Positions 17,671 through 25,496 of a stretch of DNA of 64,000 nt are shown here, in pieces; within the stretch, counting starts at the first letter, position 1, and each line of letters starts with the position of its first letter. Made by a program: the position numbers and the translations under genes. The notes under the pieces are model-generated. The model saw only the letters and a program-made list of their open reading frames with translations. It was not told where the DNA came from and ran no database searches. Where the stretch lies: NCBI GenBank assembly GCA_016712315.1, contig JADJRG010000015.1:62001-126000 (forward strand), given 5' to 3'. The DNA is from Nannocystis sp. (GTDB lineage: Bacteria; Myxococcota_A; Polyangia; Nannocystales; Nannocystaceae).

Positions 17671-18312
17671 ATGTCTATCGGGAACGAATTTAGCGGTCTG
17701 CCTATGGCGGACCTCATCGGTGCGCCGCTCAACGCCGCCTGCGACGCGCAGATCCGGCTCGCGAAGGCGACGGCGGAGTTCATCAACACGGTCGGCTTCA
17801 CCCCCGACGACTCCGGCAAGTTGACCCCCCGCCAGGTCGACTTCGCGTTCTTCCGGCCGTCGACCGAGCTGGTCGACGACGGCAACGGCGGCAAGGTCGC
17901 GAAGGTCGAGAAGGTGGCGATCTCGGTGCCGTTCCTGGCGATCGTCAACGTGCCGGCGCTGGCGATCAAGTCGGTCGACATCACCTTCGACATGGAGATC
18001 AAGACCTCCGAGACCTCGAAGGAGTCGGACTCGAAGCAGCTCGACGTCGGCGCGAACATCAAGTTCGGCTGGGGGCCGGTGAGCGGCAGCATCGACGTGA
18101 AGGCGTCGGTGTCGACGCACAAGGAGAACACCCGCAGCTCCGACAAGTCGGCGAAGTACCACGTCGAGGTGCGGGCGCGCGACGACGGCATGCCCGAGGG
18201 GCTCTCGCGGGTGCTGGATATGCTGCAGAGCGCGATCGCGCCGGTCGCGGTGAGCAAGCCGGTGAAGGCCGACGAGGCGAACCTCACCACCAACCACGCG
18301 GCGCTCCCGTGA
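17671..18312 (+). CDS. DUF2589 family protein
   Basis: 213 residues from the ATG at 17671; the upstream ATG at 17617 would add 18 non-conserved residues. The sequence follows the DUF2589 pattern: LPMADLIGAPLNAACDAQIRLAKATAEFINTVGF, then VDFAFFRP, then EKVAISVPFLAIVNVPALAIKSVDITFDMEI. A Ser/Thr/Lys-rich stretch follows (KTSETSKESDSKQ), a strand pair with aromatic and Gly residues (ANIKFGWGPVSGSIDVKASVS), a second charged/Ser stretch (THKENTRSSDKSAKYHVEV) and MPEGLSRVLDMLQSAI. No signal peptide or enzyme motif. The function of the family is not established. First gene of a four-gene cluster, and separated from the second by a strong hairpin. Confidence 0.9.
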   Translation: MSIGNEFSGLPMADLIGAPLNAACDAQIRLAKATAEFINTVGFTPDDSGKLTPRQVDFAFFRPSTELVDDGNGGKVAKVEKVAISVPFLAIVNVPALAIKSVDITFDMEIKTSETSKESDSKQLDVGANIKFGWGPVSGSIDVKASVSTHKENTRSSDKSAKYHVEVRARDDGMPEGLSRVLDMLQSAIAPVAVSKPVKADEANLTTNHAALP

Positions 18313-18318
18313 GCGCGT

Positions 18319-18354
18319 CGGAGAGGGCGCGGCGGCGACGCGGCGCCCTCTCCG
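18319..18354 (+). terminator. Strong hairpin between DUF2589-like genes 1 and 2 (terminator/attenuator-like)
   Basis: Perfect 12-base-pair stem CGGAGAGGGCGC / GCGCCCTCTCCG with a 12-base loop, 6 bases after the stop at 18312, followed by AGCTTCTTG (weak T run). It may partly terminate or stabilise the first message, so the first protein could be made in excess over the other three. Confidence 0.65.
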
Positions 18355-18400
18355 AGCTTCTTGACCCCTCGATGGACGACTCAACGCTCAAGGACCGCTG

Positions 18401-18913
18401 ATGCCGCAGATCCGCTTGGACAATTTGGTCGCCGCGCTGGCGTCGTCGGTCGCTGAGGCTGAACACTCGGTCCGGCTGAACCAGATCCGCAACCTGCGCT
18501 CGTTCTTCGACAACGAGAACCGACCGGTGACGGTGGAGCTGCAGATGCCCAAGATGGGGCTCGACCCGAGCGAGTCGAACTACGAGACCTTGCACGTGCC
18601 GCTGATCACGATGGTGAACGTGGCGAACATGTCGATCCGCGAGATGGAGATCCGCTTCTCGACCGACCTCGGCGACGTCTCGGAGCCGCCGGAGCCCGAG
18701 GACGACGGGCCGATGTCGTTCGGCGCGGAGGACCCAGAAGAGGTCGCTCGCAAGGACCTCGGCTGGTCCGAGCGCGATAAGGCGGCGATCGGCGCGTCGA
18801 CGGGGCCGAGCACGAGCGAGAGCGGGAAGGCGTCGATCACCCTGCGAGTGAGCCAATCGGAGACGCCGGAGGGGCTCGCCCGGCTGATCGCTCGCCTCAA
18901 CCGATTTATCTGA
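18401..18913 (+). CDS. DUF2589-like protein, second paralogue
   Basis: 170 residues. AAGGA lies 6 bases before the ATG. It has the same order as the first protein: an N-terminal helix (LDNLVAALASSVAEAEHSVRLNQIRNL), a short beta region (RPVTVELQMPKMGL), then TLHVPLITMVNVANMSIREMEIRFSTDL, which aligns with VPFLAIVNVPALAIKSVDITFDMEI of gene 1. An acidic loop follows (EPPEPEDDG), then GKASITLRVSQSETPEGLARLIARLNRFI, matching the MPEGLSRVLDML end. I infer homology from these aligned motifs. The central Ser-rich hairpin is replaced by the acidic segment. Function unknown. Confidence 0.85.
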   Translation: MPQIRLDNLVAALASSVAEAEHSVRLNQIRNLRSFFDNENRPVTVELQMPKMGLDPSESNYETLHVPLITMVNVANMSIREMEIRFSTDLGDVSEPPEPEDDGPMSFGAEDPEEVARKDLGWSERDKAAIGASTGPSTSESGKASITLRVSQSETPEGLARLIARLNRFI

Positions 18914-18926
18914 GGAGGCGCCCGCG

Positions 18927-19184
18927 ATGATCGACCTCAGCGACGTCACCTTTATCAAGAGAATCGTGATCGGCAGCAGCAACCCGACCGATCTCCAGAG
19001 CGAGGAGCGGATCGCCGAGGCGATGGGGCTGCTCAATAAGTGCATCTCGGGGCAGCCGAAGGGCAAGATCATCGGGATCGAGAAGAGCTTCACGATCCTG
19101 CAGATCGGCGAGCACAACGTGGTGCTCCAGTGGACGACGTACCACGTGGGCTTCCTCCGGCGGCCGCACTGGCTCGAGGCGTGA
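18927..19184 (+). CDS. Small conserved-looking hypothetical protein of the DUF2589 cluster (85 aa)
   Basis: 85 residues with a strong ribosome binding site (GAGGAGG at 18912-18918, overlapping the upstream stop). The sequence mixes short strands and one helix: VTFIKRIVIGSSNPTDLQSEERIAEAMGLLNKCISG, then GKIIGIEKSFTILQIGEHNVVLQWTTYHVGF. No family recognised. Its TGA overlaps the next ATG (one shared A), so it is translationally coupled to the fourth gene. Confidence 0.85.
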   Translation: MIDLSDVTFIKRIVIGSSNPTDLQSEERIAEAMGLLNKCISGQPKGKIIGIEKSFTILQIGEHNVVLQWTTYHVGFLRRPHWLEA

Positions 19185-20158
19185 TGGCGTGGGAGCTGAT
19201 CGTCCCGGATCCGCCGCCGCCGGGCTGCTGCGAGCTGACGGCGCTGCTGGTCGCGCTGGGGCAGATCTACGGCGCGGCGGAGGCGGCGTTGACCCGCCGC
19301 GAGGGCGAGCTGCTGAGCTCGATGGCGATCGATGAGGGGAAGCCGAACGCGCCGTGGCAGACGCTGCGGGCGGAGACGCGGGACGGAGAGGTGATCGAGG
19401 TGCCGCTGCTGGCGCTGATCAGCCCGCGCCGCCATAAGGTCGCCGAGATGACGCTGGAGTGGACGGTGGCGGCCGTGGAGGTCGAGGCGGCGAGCGGGGC
19501 GCGGGTGGGGCTGCGGCGGGCGCAGGCAGGCGAGGAGGGGGCGTATCCGCTGAAGATCGTCTGCGGCGGGGCGCAGCGGCGGCTGGGTGTGTGGTTGGCG
19601 GAGCGGGCGCTGCTCGAGCAGGCGATCGCGGGCGGGGTGGGGCGGCGCGCGTCGCGGACGATCCCGCAGGCGGAGGTGTTTCTCCTGGACGAGGCGGCGG
19701 CGGCGATCGTCCGCGAGGAGCTGCGCCTCAGCCCGCGGCGGGCGCCGCGGCGGGCGGCGGCGCGGGCGGAGGCGCGGGCGGACGAGCGGGCGGAGGCGCG
19801 GGCGGAGGAGCGGGTGACAGGGCTCTCTGAAGAGATGGTCGTTGAGACAGGTCATGACCCTGACAGCGCTGGCCCGCGTGACGACGGCGGCGCGGTGAAC
19901 CTGTCTGATGCGCCAGATCTCGCGGACACGGAGGCGCCAGCGGCCGAGGCGCCGGCGACGGAGGCGAGCGGCGAAGATGATGAGAGCGCGGCCGCTCACG
20001 CGGGCGCGGCCGCGGATGAGCGCTCTGATGCGGTCGAGACGGAGCTTGAGAGGGAGGCCGAGAGCCCGGCCGCGCAGCCCGCGGCGCCCCAGCCGCTAGA
20101 GTGGCGCGGGCCGCCGCGGCGGCGGTGGGCGAAGAAGCGGCGGCGGCCGCCGCGCTGA
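19184..20158 (+). CDS. DUF2589-like protein, third paralogue, with Ala/Arg/Glu-rich tail
   Basis: 324 residues from the ATG at 19184, which overlaps the upstream TGA; a longer reading frame from 19040 would run inside the previous gene. The N-terminal 190 residues keep the family order: CCELTALLVALGQIYGAAEAALTRREGELL, then EVPLLALISPRRHKVAEMTLEWTVAAVEVE, aligning with the VPFLAIVNVP / VPLITMVNVA strands of genes 1 and 2. The tail (about residue 185 on) is low-complexity: RAxARAEAR repeats, then an acidic Ala/Glu/Asp part and a basic end (PPRRRWAKKRRRPPR). The basic tail could contact nucleic acid or an acidic partner, which is inference only. Confidence 0.8.
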   Translation: MAWELIVPDPPPPGCCELTALLVALGQIYGAAEAALTRREGELLSSMAIDEGKPNAPWQTLRAETRDGEVIEVPLLALISPRRHKVAEMTLEWTVAAVEVEAASGARVGLRRAQAGEEGAYPLKIVCGGAQRRLGVWLAERALLEQAIAGGVGRRASRTIPQAEVFLLDEAAAAIVREELRLSPRRAPRRAAARAEARADERAEARAEERVTGLSEEMVVETGHDPDSAGPRDDGGAVNLSDAPDLADTEAPAAEAPATEASGEDDESAAAHAGAAADERSDAVETELEREAESPAAQPAAPQPLEWRGPPRRRWAKKRRRPPR

Positions 20159-20182
20159 GGGTCGGGGGCGCGGTGGTGAGGA

Positions 20183-23092
20183 TCAGCGGCGACGACGGGC
20201 GATCGCGAGCAGGAGGAGCGCGGCGAGGGCGCTGAGGGGGGCGCGGGCGGGGTCTTTGTCTCGGGGCGGGAGGGCGCAGCCGCAGCCTTCGTCGTCTTGT
20301 TGGCCGCCGGTGGCGCTGTCGGTGTCGGTGTCGGTGGCGGTGGCGGTGGCGGTCGAGTCGGTGGTGTCGCTCTCGCCGCCTTCGAGCTGACAGTCGGGGC
20401 CGCAGCCGTCGCCGGGGGCTTGGTTGCCGTCGTCGCAGGACTCGCCGGGATCGACGGCTCCGTCGCCGCAGGCGGGCGCGGGCGCGGCCGCGACGCCGAC
20501 GACGCAGAGGCTGTCGAGGTTCCAACCACCGAAGTCGATGGCGCCGTCGCCGGTGATCACGAAGCTGAGCTGGACCTTGCCGTCGACGATCCCAGGGGTG
20601 ATGTCGAGGTCGTGGAAGCGCCACTCGCGATCGAGGTGGTGGAGGTTGTTCAGCTCCGGGGCGAGGCCGGCGGTGGCGTTGATCCAGGCGTTCTTCTCGT
20701 TGATGGCGATGACGGCGCGATCAAACTCGGCGTCCTCGACGGTGAGCCAGCGCCAGTATTGGAGGCGCACCGACTGGAAGGTCTTGCCGGCGGCGGCCGC
20801 GGCGACGTCGATGACGGGGGAGCGGGCGCGAGAGGTGCGCATCGGCGCGTAGAGGCCGTCTTCTGCGCCTTGGCCGAGGTCGGTGCCGGCGACGCTGGCG
20901 CCCTCGTGGCTGGCGAGGGGGTCGCCGCCGCGGCCCGCGGAGGCGCCGAACTGCCAGTCGTTGAAGAGCTGCCAGCCCTCGCGCTGCGCGTCGCCCTCGA
21001 AGCCGGTGCAGTAGATCGGCACGACGGGGCCGTAGTAGCGCTGGTACCACGGATCGGCGGGGTTGTCGGGGAAGGAGAAGGTGATGCCGTCGCTGAGGGT
21101 GGCTTTGATCCTGTACTCGAGGACAGATCCGTCGGGCTGCTGCGGGAGCGCGGCGGTGAAGCCGGCCGCGACCGAGGTCATGGCGATCGACTCGGAGCTG
21201 TTGGCGCCGCGGGGGCGCCACTCGAGGACGGCGCTGTCGACGGTGAGGCCGAGGCAGGGCTGCTTGGCGTCGACGTCGATGTTGAGGGTGACCGGCTGGC
21301 TGCCGTCGCCGGCCATCGCGCTGAGGGTGACGGAGGGGGCGAAGGCGGAGGCGCCGACGAGGCCGTGGGCGTGGAAGGCGAGGTCGATCTCGCAGCTGTT
21401 GGGGGTGCCGTTGCTGAGGTCGCCGTCGTCGTCGTCGGTGAGCAGGGCCTCGGGGTACATGGTGGGGATGTCGATGGCGCGGCGGATCGACTCGAACCAG
21501 ATCGTGTCGGTGGCGGCGACGCCGGCCTCTTCGCCGAGCTTGGCGACCAGGGCGACGCGGAGGTCCCACAAGGTGCCGCCGATGATCCGGCCCTCGTCGT
21601 GGATCTGGCCGCGATCCTCGGGCCAGTGCCACTCCTTGCCCTGCGGGTCGAGGTCGCGCAGCGGCTCGGGGGTGAGGAAGAAGCCGGGGGCCATCTTGGG
21701 GTCGCCGGTGATGGTGGCGGCGAGGTAGTCCGAGATCCCCTCGGAGAGGGCGCCGTCGAAGGCGCCGACGCCGGGGATGATCGCCTGGGTGTGCACCGAG
21801 TGGCCGAGCTCGTGGTAGGAGACGTCGACGAGCCGGGCGGTGTGCTCGCACTGATCCTCGGCGCCTTGCAAGAAGAAGAGGTCCTGGCCGTCGGAGTAGG
21901 CGTTGCAGGCGCCGTTCTTCATGTTGGTGGTGACTTTGATCTGGCCGTCGAGCCAGGTGAAGTCAGGGGCGATCTGGCGGACGCGCCGCTTGCCGGCGTA
22001 GACGGCGGTGTAGTTGGTGAGCTGCGACTCGAGGAGCAGCTCGTCGGCGCCGCTCCACAGGGCGGTCTCGTCGGGGCTGAGCTTGAGCTCGATGGTGGCG
22101 TCGTCGCCGTCGCTGTTGACGACGCGCACGAGCGCGCCGGTGAGCGCGGGCTGGCCGGTGACGCTTTGGTCGCCGATCTCGACCGCGCCTTGGTCGTCGG
22201 TGGCGGCGGGCTCGCCGTCGAGGGTGAGGGCGGCGCCGGCCAGGGGGATCTGGTGGCGGCCGCCGCCGGGGTAACGGACGGGGACCTCGACGTGGATCGC
22301 GGCGCTCGCGGCGCGGAGCTTGGACTCGAGGGCGATCACCTCGCCGGCGGCGGCGTCGACGTAGACCCAGGCGCGGGCGAAGGGGCGCGCGGCGGCGACC
22401 TCGACGCGGTAGACCTCGCGGCTGCGCCGCTGGCCGCGCTGGAGGGTCGAGAGGATCATCGGGCCGTCGACCGCGGTGACGTCGATGTGGTGATAGTTCT
22501 GTCCCAAGAGCCAGGTACGTGCGCTGGCGGCGGCGCGGCTGGGGGCGATCGGGGCGGCGCTCAGCTCGAGGTCGACGACGGGCAAGGCCTCGGCGGCGAT
22601 CATGACGAGGCGGTCCTTTTTGAAGCGGAAGGAGATCTGGCCGCCGAGCACGGGGCGGCCGCGGCGGCGCTGGGCGAAGCCGACGCTGCGCACGCCGCCG
22701 GAGAGGGTGTCGCTGACCTGAAAAAAATCCTCGAGATCGGCGCCCGGGGCGAGCGCGTCGAGGTGGCCCTCGAGCAGGGCGCGGGCGAAGTCGGCGGCGC
22801 GCTGGGGGTGATCGATGGCGCCTGGCACGGCGATCCCGGCGCCCCAGAGGCGGATCGGGGCGCCTCGCTCGGGATCCCAGAGCGCGCCGGCGACGCCGAG
22901 GCGGCGCGCGAGGGCCGGCCAGGTGGCCGCCGGGCGCGGCGGGGCAGCGCGTAGGATCGCGGGGCGACGTAGGGCGAGCTCGGCGCCGTCGGCGAGGGTG
23001 AGGCCGTGGGCGGCGAGCTGCGGGGCGGGGTCGGCGAGCAGGGCGAGCGGGTGCGTGAGGTGGAGCGCGGCGGCGGCGAGGGTGAGCAGCAT
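20183..23092 (-). CDS. Secreted M36-like zinc metalloprotease with MYXO-CTERM tail
   Basis: 969 residues. A signal peptide opens the protein. The N-terminal third resembles an FTP/PepSY-type propeptide (SGGVRSVGFAQRRRGRPVLGGQISFRF). The catalytic site HELGH lies near residue 425, with the third ligand probably the Glu of LSEGISDYLA about 25 residues later, as in fungalysin-type (M36) peptidases. The C-terminal part is all-beta (probable proprotein/CBM-like sandwich) and contains one Cys-repeat unit (ACGDGAVDPGESCDDGNQAPGDGC). The end is a MYXO-CTERM tail: EGCGC, a hydrophobic helix (LSALAALLLLAIA) and RRRR, which directs surface sorting in myxobacteria. The -10-like TATTGT sits 6 bases before the start inside an inverted repeat. 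Confidence 0.9.
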   Translation of the reverse strand: MLLTLAAAALHLTHPLALLADPAPQLAAHGLTLADGAELALRRPAILRAAPPRPAATWPALARRLGVAGALWDPERGAPIRLWGAGIAVPGAIDHPQRAADFARALLEGHLDALAPGADLEDFFQVSDTLSGGVRSVGFAQRRRGRPVLGGQISFRFKKDRLVMIAAEALPVVDLELSAAPIAPSRAAASARTWLLGQNYHHIDVTAVDGPMILSTLQRGQRRSREVYRVEVAAARPFARAWVYVDAAAGEVIALESKLRAASAAIHVEVPVRYPGGGRHQIPLAGAALTLDGEPAATDDQGAVEIGDQSVTGQPALTGALVRVVNSDGDDATIELKLSPDETALWSGADELLLESQLTNYTAVYAGKRRVRQIAPDFTWLDGQIKVTTNMKNGACNAYSDGQDLFFLQGAEDQCEHTARLVDVSYHELGHSVHTQAIIPGVGAFDGALSEGISDYLAATITGDPKMAPGFFLTPEPLRDLDPQGKEWHWPEDRGQIHDEGRIIGGTLWDLRVALVAKLGEEAGVAATDTIWFESIRRAIDIPTMYPEALLTDDDDGDLSNGTPNSCEIDLAFHAHGLVGASAFAPSVTLSAMAGDGSQPVTLNIDVDAKQPCLGLTVDSAVLEWRPRGANSSESIAMTSVAAGFTAALPQQPDGSVLEYRIKATLSDGITFSFPDNPADPWYQRYYGPVVPIYCTGFEGDAQREGWQLFNDWQFGASAGRGGDPLASHEGASVAGTDLGQGAEDGLYAPMRTSRARSPVIDVAAAAAGKTFQSVRLQYWRWLTVEDAEFDRAVIAINEKNAWINATAGLAPELNNLHHLDREWRFHDLDITPGIVDGKVQLSFVITGDGAIDFGGWNLDSLCVVGVAAAPAPACGDGAVDPGESCDDGNQAPGDGCGPDCQLEGGESDTTDSTATATATDTDTDSATGGQQDDEGCGCALPPRDKDPARAPLSALAALLLLAIARRRR

Positions 23093-23112
23093 CGATCGAC
23101 AATAGATCGATG
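23090..23112. promoter_or_regulatory. Inverted repeat flanking the -10 of the metalloprotease gene
   Basis: CATCGATC - 7 bases - GATCGATG, perfect 8-base arms. The central 7 bases hold the minus-strand TATTGT (23104-23099), and the left arm covers the start codon. A repressor bound here would block transcription of the protease. Confidence 0.5.
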
Positions 23113-23288
23113 TGTGGGAGGTCTGCGCGGGGAAGTTTCCCTTCGGGGAGCCAGGGCGCGCAGGGGCCGGGGCGATCGCGCGCGTCGTCCGTAGGGGCGG
23201 TGTGCGGGCGAGGCGTTGGAGGCTAGGGCCGCCGCAGAAAAAACCCCATGATCAGCGGCGGAGGGCCGTGGAGGACGGCGCTGCGGGT

Positions 23289-23975
23289 ATGGGGCTCGAT
23301 GGGGCGGAGTGGGCCTCTTTGTTGGGGGCGGTGATCGTGGTGATCGCGGTGAGCGCGATGATCGCGGCGCGGCGGCGCGGCGGCGCGTCAGCGGCGACGC
23401 CGGTGGCGTCGGCGGCCGCGGTGGGTGGAGATGATGCGAGCGGCGCGGCGGCGCGGGCCGCTGAGGTGGCGTCGCCGGTGTCGGCGCGAGCTGGGGAGGC
23501 GGTGAGCCTGGTGACGACGAGGCGGCGAGGCGATGAGGAGGAGGGCGCGGCGAGCGAGGAGGAGGGCGCGGCGAGCGAGGTGGAGGCGCTGCTCGGCGGG
23601 TATGCGCGGGGCTTTCGGAGGGGGCATGTTGGAACGCTCGCGGCGCCGATCCAGGTGGCTCCGCCGACGGTCGAGATCGACGGCGGCGGTGAGGCGGTGG
23701 GGATGCGCTGGCGAGGGATCCGCACCTCGGCGAGCGGGCGATCGCAGCACGAGCTGGCGCTGGTGAGCGTGTCGGCGCTGCGCGCGGATGAGAGCCACAG
23801 CGGGCTGACGAGGGTGGACCTGCGGGCGCTGCAAGCCTCCAGCGGGGGCGGCCGAGGCGCTGAGGTGAGCTTTGGGCGGGAGGTGGAGGACGCGCTGGCG
23901 GACTTCGCCGCGCCGCCGGCGCAGGCGCGGCCCAGCGGGCCCGGTGAGCCGGAGCGGAGCGGTGAGGTGAGGTGA
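23289..23975 (+). CDS. Single-pass membrane protein of unknown function
   Basis: 228 residues from the ATG at 23289, chosen because the membrane helix follows at once (WASLLGAVIVVIAVSAMIAARRR). A GTG 21 bases upstream is possible. The cytoplasmic part is Ala/Gly/Ser-rich, with two perfect EEEGAAS repeats (21 bases each, 23535-23576). It then has a more ordered segment (GTLAAPIQVAPPTVEIDGGGEAVGMRWRGIRTS ... HELALVSVSALRADESHSGLTRVDLRALQ). No family recognised; codon use is normal for the window. Confidence 0.7.
   Translation: MGLDGAEWASLLGAVIVVIAVSAMIAARRRGGASAATPVASAAAVGGDDASGAAARAAEVASPVSARAGEAVSLVTTRRRGDEEEGAASEEEGAASEVEALLGGYARGFRRGHVGTLAAPIQVAPPTVEIDGGGEAVGMRWRGIRTSASGRSQHELALVSVSALRADESHSGLTRVDLRALQASSGGGRGAEVSFGREVEDALADFAAPPAQARPSGPGEPERSGEVR
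23535..23576 (+). repeat. Tandem duplication of a 21-base unit (EEEGAAS)
   Basis: Two identical copies in frame inside the membrane-protein gene; frame-neutral. Confidence 0.85.
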
Positions 23976-23995
23976 TGTCGCGATCCCAGGGCTGG

Positions 23996-24001
23996 TAGGC
24001 T
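23996..24001 (+). promoter_or_regulatory. Putative extended -10 (TGG-TAGGCT) for selO
   Basis: CTGGTAGGCT ends 9 bases before the ATG at 24011. No Shine-Dalgarno sequence lies between, so the message is probably leaderless or nearly so. Confidence 0.5.
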
Positions 24002-24010
24002 CGCGCTCGC

Positions 24011-25456
24011 ATGACGACGACCCTCTTCTCCTTCGACAACAGCTACGCGCGGCTGCCCGAGCGTTTCTTCGCAAAAGTGGCGCCGACGCCGGTGCGCTCG
24101 CCGGGTCTGGTGAAGATCAATGAGGGGCTGGCGCGCGAGCTGGGGGTCGATCCCGAAGAACTGGCTTCGGCGGCGGGGGTGGCGGCGCTGGCGGGCAACG
24201 TGGTGCCGGCGGGGGCGGAGCCGCTGGCGCAGGTGTACGCGGGGCATCAATTCGGGGGTTGGTCGCCGCGGCTGGGCGACGGGCGGGCGATCTTGTTGGG
24301 AGAGGTGATCGATGGGTCGGGGCGGCGGCGCGACGTGCAGCTCAAAGGGTCGGGGCCGACGCCGTACTCGCGGCGCGGCGACGGGCGGGCGTGGCTGGGG
24401 CCGGTGCTGCGCGAGTATGTGGTGTCCGAGGCGATGCACGCGCTGGGGGTGCCGACGACGCGGGCGCTCGCGGCGGTGAGCACGGGCGAGCCGGTGCTTC
24501 GCGAGCGCGGGGCGCTGCCAGGGGCGGTGCTGACGCGGGTGGCGGCGAGCCATGTGCGGGTGGGGACGCTGCAATACTTCGCGGGGCGCGGGGATGAGGA
24601 GGGGCTGCGGGCGCTGGTCGAGTATGTGATCGCGCGGCACTACCCGGCGGCGGAGGGGGCGCTGGGGCTGCTGGAGGCGGTGATCGCGGCGCAGGCGCGG
24701 CTGGTGGCGGCGTGGATGGCGGTGGGTTTTATCCACGGTGTGATGAATACGGACAACACGTCGATCTCGGGGGAGACTATTGATTATGGGCCGTGCGCGT
24801 TTATGGACGGGTTTGACCCGAACAAGGTGTTCTCGTCGATCGATGAGGGGGGACGGTACGCGTATTCGAACCAGCCGCAGGTGATGCTGTGGAACCTGGC
24901 GCAGCTGGCGAACGCGCTGCTGCCGCTGATCGCGGCGGAGCGGGGGGCGGCGATCGCGGCGGCGACTTCGGCGCTGGCGGGCTTTTCAGGGCTCTATCAG
25001 GCGGCGTGGTTGGCGCACTTTCGCGCGAAGCTCGGGCTGCGGGAGGCGCGTGAGGGGGACCTGGGGCTGATCGAGGGGCTGCTGGGGCGGATGGCGGCGC
25101 AAGAGGCGGACTTTACGCGGACGTTTCGCGGGCTGGCAGACGGCTCGGCTCGCGCTGAATTCAAGGCGCCGGCGGTGTTTGAGGACTGGGCGATCGGCTG
25201 GCGGGCGCGGCTGGCCGAGGAGGGGGCGACGGTGGTCGAGCGCGGCGCGGCGCTGCGGGCGGCGAACCCGGGGCTCATCCCGCGCAATCACCGGATCGAG
25301 GAGGCGATCCAGGCGGCGGTGGGGGGCAACTTGGCGCCGTTCGAGCGGCTGGTGGCGGCGCTGAGCCGGCCCTTTGAGGATCAGCCGGCGCACGCGGCGC
25401 TGACGGCGGCGCCGCGCCCGGAGGAGGTGGTGCGGGCGACCTTTTGCGGGACTTGA
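24011..25456 (+). CDS. selO: Protein adenylyltransferase SelO (YdiU/UPF0061)
   Basis: 481 residues, the usual length (about 480). SelO is a pseudokinase-fold enzyme that transfers AMP from ATP to Ser/Thr/Tyr of proteins in redox-stress responses. Signature stretches are all present: NSYARLPERFF at the N-terminus, PLAQVYAGHQFGGWSPRLGDGRA, VQLKGSGPTPYSRRGDGRA, GFIHGVMNTDN, DYGPCAFMDGFDP and AYSNQP. It ends FCGT, with a Cys three residues from the C-terminus, where vertebrate SelO has selenocysteine. It is cytoplasmic. The lipoprotein gene downstream has its own -10-like element. Confidence 0.97.
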   Translation: MTTTLFSFDNSYARLPERFFAKVAPTPVRSPGLVKINEGLARELGVDPEELASAAGVAALAGNVVPAGAEPLAQVYAGHQFGGWSPRLGDGRAILLGEVIDGSGRRRDVQLKGSGPTPYSRRGDGRAWLGPVLREYVVSEAMHALGVPTTRALAAVSTGEPVLRERGALPGAVLTRVAASHVRVGTLQYFAGRGDEEGLRALVEYVIARHYPAAEGALGLLEAVIAAQARLVAAWMAVGFIHGVMNTDNTSISGETIDYGPCAFMDGFDPNKVFSSIDEGGRYAYSNQPQVMLWNLAQLANALLPLIAAERGAAIAAATSALAGFSGLYQAAWLAHFRAKLGLREAREGDLGLIEGLLGRMAAQEADFTRTFRGLADGSARAEFKAPAVFEDWAIGWRARLAEEGATVVERGAALRAANPGLIPRNHRIEEAIQAAVGGNLAPFERLVAALSRPFEDQPAHAALTAAPRPEEVVRATFCGT

Positions 25457-25484
25457 GCGCGTGGTCGGGGCGGCCCTGGGCTGG

Positions 25485-25490
25485 TACCTT
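25485..25490 (+). promoter_or_regulatory. Putative extended -10 (TGG-TACCTT)
   Basis: CTGGTACCTT ends 6 bases before the GTG at 25497 and supports that start over the GTG at 25461. Confidence 0.45.
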
Positions 25491-25496
25491 CGCGGG

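Noticed and set aside
18284..19999. 571-codon minus-strand frame across the DUF2589 cluster
   Set aside because: It is Arg-rich antisense sequence; the plus-strand genes have ribosome binding sites, overlaps and paralogous motifs.
20297..22954. 885-codon plus-strand open frame
   Set aside because: It is antisense and codon-aligned to the M36-like protease; its translation is Gly/Val/Ala/Asp-rich without any domain, a by-product of GC-rich third positions.
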